A program made the position numbers and the translations under genes. This document shows, piece after piece, positions 61,731 to 64,000 of a stretch of DNA of 64,000 nucleotides (positions are counted from its first letter, which is position 1; every line of letters begins with the position of its first letter). Source of the DNA: Allobosea sp. Leaf344 (lineage in GTDB: Bacteria; Pseudomonadota; Alphaproteobacteria; Rhizobiales; Beijerinckiaceae); assembly GCF_001426225.1 (NCBI RefSeq), contig NZ_LMRT01000016.1, positions 62,001-126,000 on the forward strand. The letters run 5' to 3'. Below the pieces are notes generated by a model. The model ran no database searches. It was not told the DNA's origin and saw only the letters and a program-made list of their open reading frames with translations.

Positions 61731-62737
61731 TCGATCAGGCCGCTCGCCGCCGCGTCACCCAGCATCGCGCCGCGATGGCCCGCGGCCCGGCGCGTCTCGC
61801 AATGATGGCTGTCGGAGCAGACGAACATGCGGCTGCCGCGATCGTCGATCACCACCTCGTCGAGATAGGAATCGGTGGCGCCGCAAAGCGCGCAGGGCTC
61901 GTCCCAGCTCTGGATGCGGAAGGGATGATCGTCGAAATCCAGGCTCCTGACGCTGGTATGCGGCGGCAGCGCATAGATGCGCTTCTCGCGGCCGGCGCCG
62001 AACAACTGCAGGGCCGGCGACATGTGCATCTTGGGATTGTCGAATTTCGGAATGGGCGAAGGCGCCATGACATAGCGGCCATTGACCAGCACCGGATAAT
62101 CATAGGTCGTGGTGACCTCGCCGAAGCAGGCGATGTTCTCGTAGAGCTTGACCTGCATCAGGCCGTATTCGGCCCAGGCGTGCATCTTGCGGGTCTCGGT
62201 CTCATGCGGCTCCAGCTTGCGCAGCGGCTCGGGCTGGGGAACCTGGTAGACCAGGATCTGCCCTCGCTGCAGCGGCGCCTCCGGAATGCGGTGGCGGGTC
62301 TGGATGATCGTCGCGTCCTGCGTCGCCTCGGTGGTGCGGGCATCGGCCGTGCGTTCGAAGAAGCGGCGGATCGACACCGCATTGGTGGTGTCGTCGGCGC
62401 CCTGGTCGATGACCTTGAGCCGGTCGCTTGGGCCGATGATCGCCGCCGTCACCTGGATGCCACCCGTGCCCCAGCCACGGGCGAGCGGCATTTCGCGCGA
62501 GCCGAACGGCACCTGATAGCCGGGAATGGCCACCGCCTTGAGCAGGGCGCGGCGGATCATCCGCTTCGTCTGCTCGTCGAGATAGGCGTAATTATAGGCC
62601 GGGCTGGTCTCGCTCGACGCAGCCTCCCGGGACGAAGCCGCTTGTTGCATGGCGAAGGATCCCTGGACGGCGGCTGGAGCGGGCTGCGAACCGGCGCCGC
62701 GCGCCGGCCCGTCGCGATTTGTCTGATGGGCGCTCAT
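61580..62737 (-). CDS. phnJ: Alpha-D-ribose 1-methylphosphonate 5-phosphate C-P lyase
   Basis: A 385-residue radical SAM enzyme, longer than usual at both ends. The core (YNYAYLDEQTKRMIRRALLK, LPRLARG-type loop seen here as PLARGWGTGGIQVTAAIIG, HAWAEYGLMQVKLYENIA) and the iron-sulfur cysteines in CALCGATD and VCSDSHHCETR are intact. The N-terminal 45 residues are an Ala/Ser/Gln-rich extension. The last 45 or so residues (SLRGGKADEATEEQQ, PPGLLRSARKDGGENGS) are translated repeat DNA. It cleaves the carbon-phosphorus bond. ATG 62737 overlaps the phnI stop. Confidence 0.93.
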   Translation of the reverse strand: MSAHQTNRDGPARGAGSQPAPAAVQGSFAMQQAASSREAASSETSPAYNYAYLDEQTKRMIRRALLKAVAIPGYQVPFGSREMPLARGWGTGGIQVTAAIIGPSDRLKVIDQGADDTTNAVSIRRFFERTADARTTEATQDATIIQTRHRIPEAPLQRGQILVYQVPQPEPLRKLEPHETETRKMHAWAEYGLMQVKLYENIACFGEVTTTYDYPVLVNGRYVMAPSPIPKFDNPKMHMSPALQLFGAGREKRIYALPPHTSVRSLDFDDHPFRIQSWDEPCALCGATDSYLDEVVIDDRGSRMFVCSDSHHCETRRAAGHRGAMLGDAAASGLIEPSPSSANGLVEPSPSLRGGKADEATEEQQCTTPPGLLRSARKDGGENGS

Positions 62738-63855
62738 TCCGCGGCCTCCGGCACGGCGTCGTCATCGGCCGCCCGGCGCGCCTCGCGCTCGCGGCGGATG
62801 CGGCGGATCAGCTCGAGCTCGCCCTGGAAATCGACATAATGCGGCAGCTTGAGATGCTCGACGAAACCGGCCGCCTCGACATTATCGGCGTGGTACAGCA
62901 CGAATTCATCCTGCTGGGCCGGGTAGGTCGCGGCTTCGCCGAAGTCCCGGCATTTCAGCGCACGGTCGACCAGCGACATCGACATCGCCTTGCGCTCGGC
63001 ATGGCCGAAGGCGAGGCCGTAGCCGCGGGTGAATTGCGGCGCGACCTCCTTCGAGCCGGTGAACTGGTTGACCATCTGGCATTCGGTCAGGGTGATGTCG
63101 CCGAGATCGACGGCGAAGCCGAGCTCCTCCGGCACGAATGCGACGCTGACCTCGCCGACGCGGATTTCGCCGACGAAGGGGTGATTGCCGCCGAAACCGC
63201 GCTGGACGGAGTAGCCCAGCCCGAGCAGAAAGCCCTCGTCGCCGCGCGCCATCGCCTGCAGCCGGACATCGCGCGCGGCCGGAAAGGAGACCGGCTCGCG
63301 CGTCAGGTCGAAGGGCCGGGGATCGCCCTCCGGAGGCTCCTCGGCCTCCATCAGCCCTTCGGCCCCGAGAATATCCGGGACGCGGGGCATGGTCTGATCG
63401 AGGCCGTCTGAAGCGGGCAGGGGTTTCGCGGGCTGCTCCGGCCGGTCCCCCTCCATCAGCGCGAAATCGAAGAGCCGGTGGGTGTAGTCATAGGTCGGGC
63501 CGAGCACCTGCCCGCCCGGCAGATCCTTATAGGTCGCGGAAACCCGGCGGCGGATCGCCATCCTGGCGGTGTCGACCGGCTCGGAGGAGCCGAAGCGCGG
63601 CAGGGTGGTGCGGTAGGCGCGCACCAGGAAGGCGGCCTCGATCACATCGCCCTGCGCCTGTTTCAGCGCCAGCGCGGCGAGATCGGGATCGCAGAGCGAG
63701 CCTTCGTTCATGACGCGGGCGCAGGCCAGCGCCTGCTGCTCGCGGATCTGCGCGACGCTGATCTCAGGCACAGCCTCGTCGCCGCGACGGGCTTCGGCGA
63801 CGAGATCATGCGTGGCGAGGATGGCGGCCTCGCCGCCCTTGACGGCGACATACAT
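62734..63855 (-). CDS. phnI: C-P lyase complex subunit PhnI
   Basis: A 373-residue protein: MYVAVKGGEAAILATHDLVA, SLCDPDLAALALKQAQGDVI and FLVRAYRTTLPRFG are PhnI blocks, with YVDFQGELELIRRIRRE near the C-terminus. It is the nucleosidase-like core subunit that displaces adenine from ATP with methylphosphonate. Its start overlaps the phnH stop (TGATG). Confidence 0.95.
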   Translation of the reverse strand: MYVAVKGGEAAILATHDLVAEARRGDEAVPEISVAQIREQQALACARVMNEGSLCDPDLAALALKQAQGDVIEAAFLVRAYRTTLPRFGSSEPVDTARMAIRRRVSATYKDLPGGQVLGPTYDYTHRLFDFALMEGDRPEQPAKPLPASDGLDQTMPRVPDILGAEGLMEAEEPPEGDPRPFDLTREPVSFPAARDVRLQAMARGDEGFLLGLGYSVQRGFGGNHPFVGEIRVGEVSVAFVPEELGFAVDLGDITLTECQMVNQFTGSKEVAPQFTRGYGLAFGHAERKAMSMSLVDRALKCRDFGEAATYPAQQDEFVLYHADNVEAAGFVEHLKLPHYVDFQGELELIRRIRREREARRAADDDAVPEAAE

Positions 63856-64000
63856 CAGCGGGTCTCCGGACGGATCATCGCGCCCTCGGCGATCTCAGTG
63901 GAGCGCGGCAGGCCGATCAGCGCCTCGCCATGGCACAGCACGACATCGACCCCGAGCGGATAGAGCGCGGCGTTCTCCACCATCTCCTGCCAGAATCCGG
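63855..64000 (-). CDS. phnH: C-P lyase complex subunit PhnH, C-terminal part (5' end outside window)
   Basis: The last 47 codons of the gene are visible: FWQEMVENAALYPLGVDVVL then CHGEALIGLPRSTEI and PETR before TGA. The LYPLGVDVVL and LIGLPRST blocks are typical of PhnH. It belongs to the core PhnGHIJ complex. The 5' part continues beyond the window. Confidence 0.88.
   Translation of the reverse strand, partial: GFWQEMVENAALYPLGVDVVLCHGEALIGLPRSTEIAEGAMIRPETR

Overview
The window is high-GC DNA from an alphaproteobacterium. Gene content and order (proB-proA-nadD-rsfS-rlmH-envC-like-ctpA-deacetylase-rppH, a C-P lyase operon with DUF1045 and a hexapeptide acyltransferase, and the cspA/rpsU/DUF6481 group) suggest Hyphomicrobiales, perhaps close to Bosea. 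The genus is inferred from general familiarity, not from a search. The window has two halves that meet at a tRNA-Arg(ACG) gene at 28907-28983.

Positions 1 to about 28.9 kb look like an accessory genomic island: lower and more variable GC, many orphan genes, decayed genes, long non-coding stretches, an integrase fragment at the left edge and a serine recombinase. From left to right it holds: the C-terminal end of a tyrosine recombinase; a frameshifted phage-type replication protein; a non-coding stretch with two large hairpins; a block of thiol, metal and stress genes (methyltransferase, DUF4242, GDCCVxC protein, TauE/SafE permease, peroxiredoxin-like protein, HAD hydrolase) that also carries two homologous 25-26 codon secreted micropeptides ending in Cys-Cys-Pro; a signalling block (GGDEF-EAL protein coupled to a PilZ protein, a response regulator, an MHYT hybrid histidine kinase); a run of small secreted proteins; and a defence-like block. 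The defence-like block contains a DNA methyltransferase with two HTH domains, an uncharacterised translationally coupled three-gene operon that includes a membrane J-domain-like protein, a type ISP restriction-modification enzyme, an XRE regulator with two matching palindromic operators, and a DUF5131 cassette.

From 29 to 64 kb the sequence looks like stable chromosome. A catabolic cluster (BKACE enzyme, 3-hydroxyacyl-CoA/carnitine-type dehydrogenase, branched-chain-type ABC transporter with a fused LivM-LivG-LivF protein, substrate-binding protein, GntR regulator, SDR) resembles a 3-hydroxy-acid pathway of the carnitine type. It is followed by the proline/NAD/ribosome/cell-envelope housekeeping run, cold-shock and S21 genes, a TRAP transporter, an ECF sigma/anti-sigma/subtilase trio, a glycosyltransferase-methyltransferase pair, and the phosphonate C-P lyase operon (phnH-phnI-phnJ-phnK-phnL-phnM-DUF1045-acyltransferase), which runs off the right edge.

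The most unusual points are: the twin CCP micropeptides, which differ mainly by synonymous changes; the three-gene operon at 19945-21874; a short C-terminal motif shared by otherwise different island proteins; an anti-sigma factor whose C-terminal domain looks like a subtilase propeptide and lies beside a subtilase gene; and an array of interspersed palindromic repeats between phnJ and phnK that has supplied the C-terminal tail of PhnJ.
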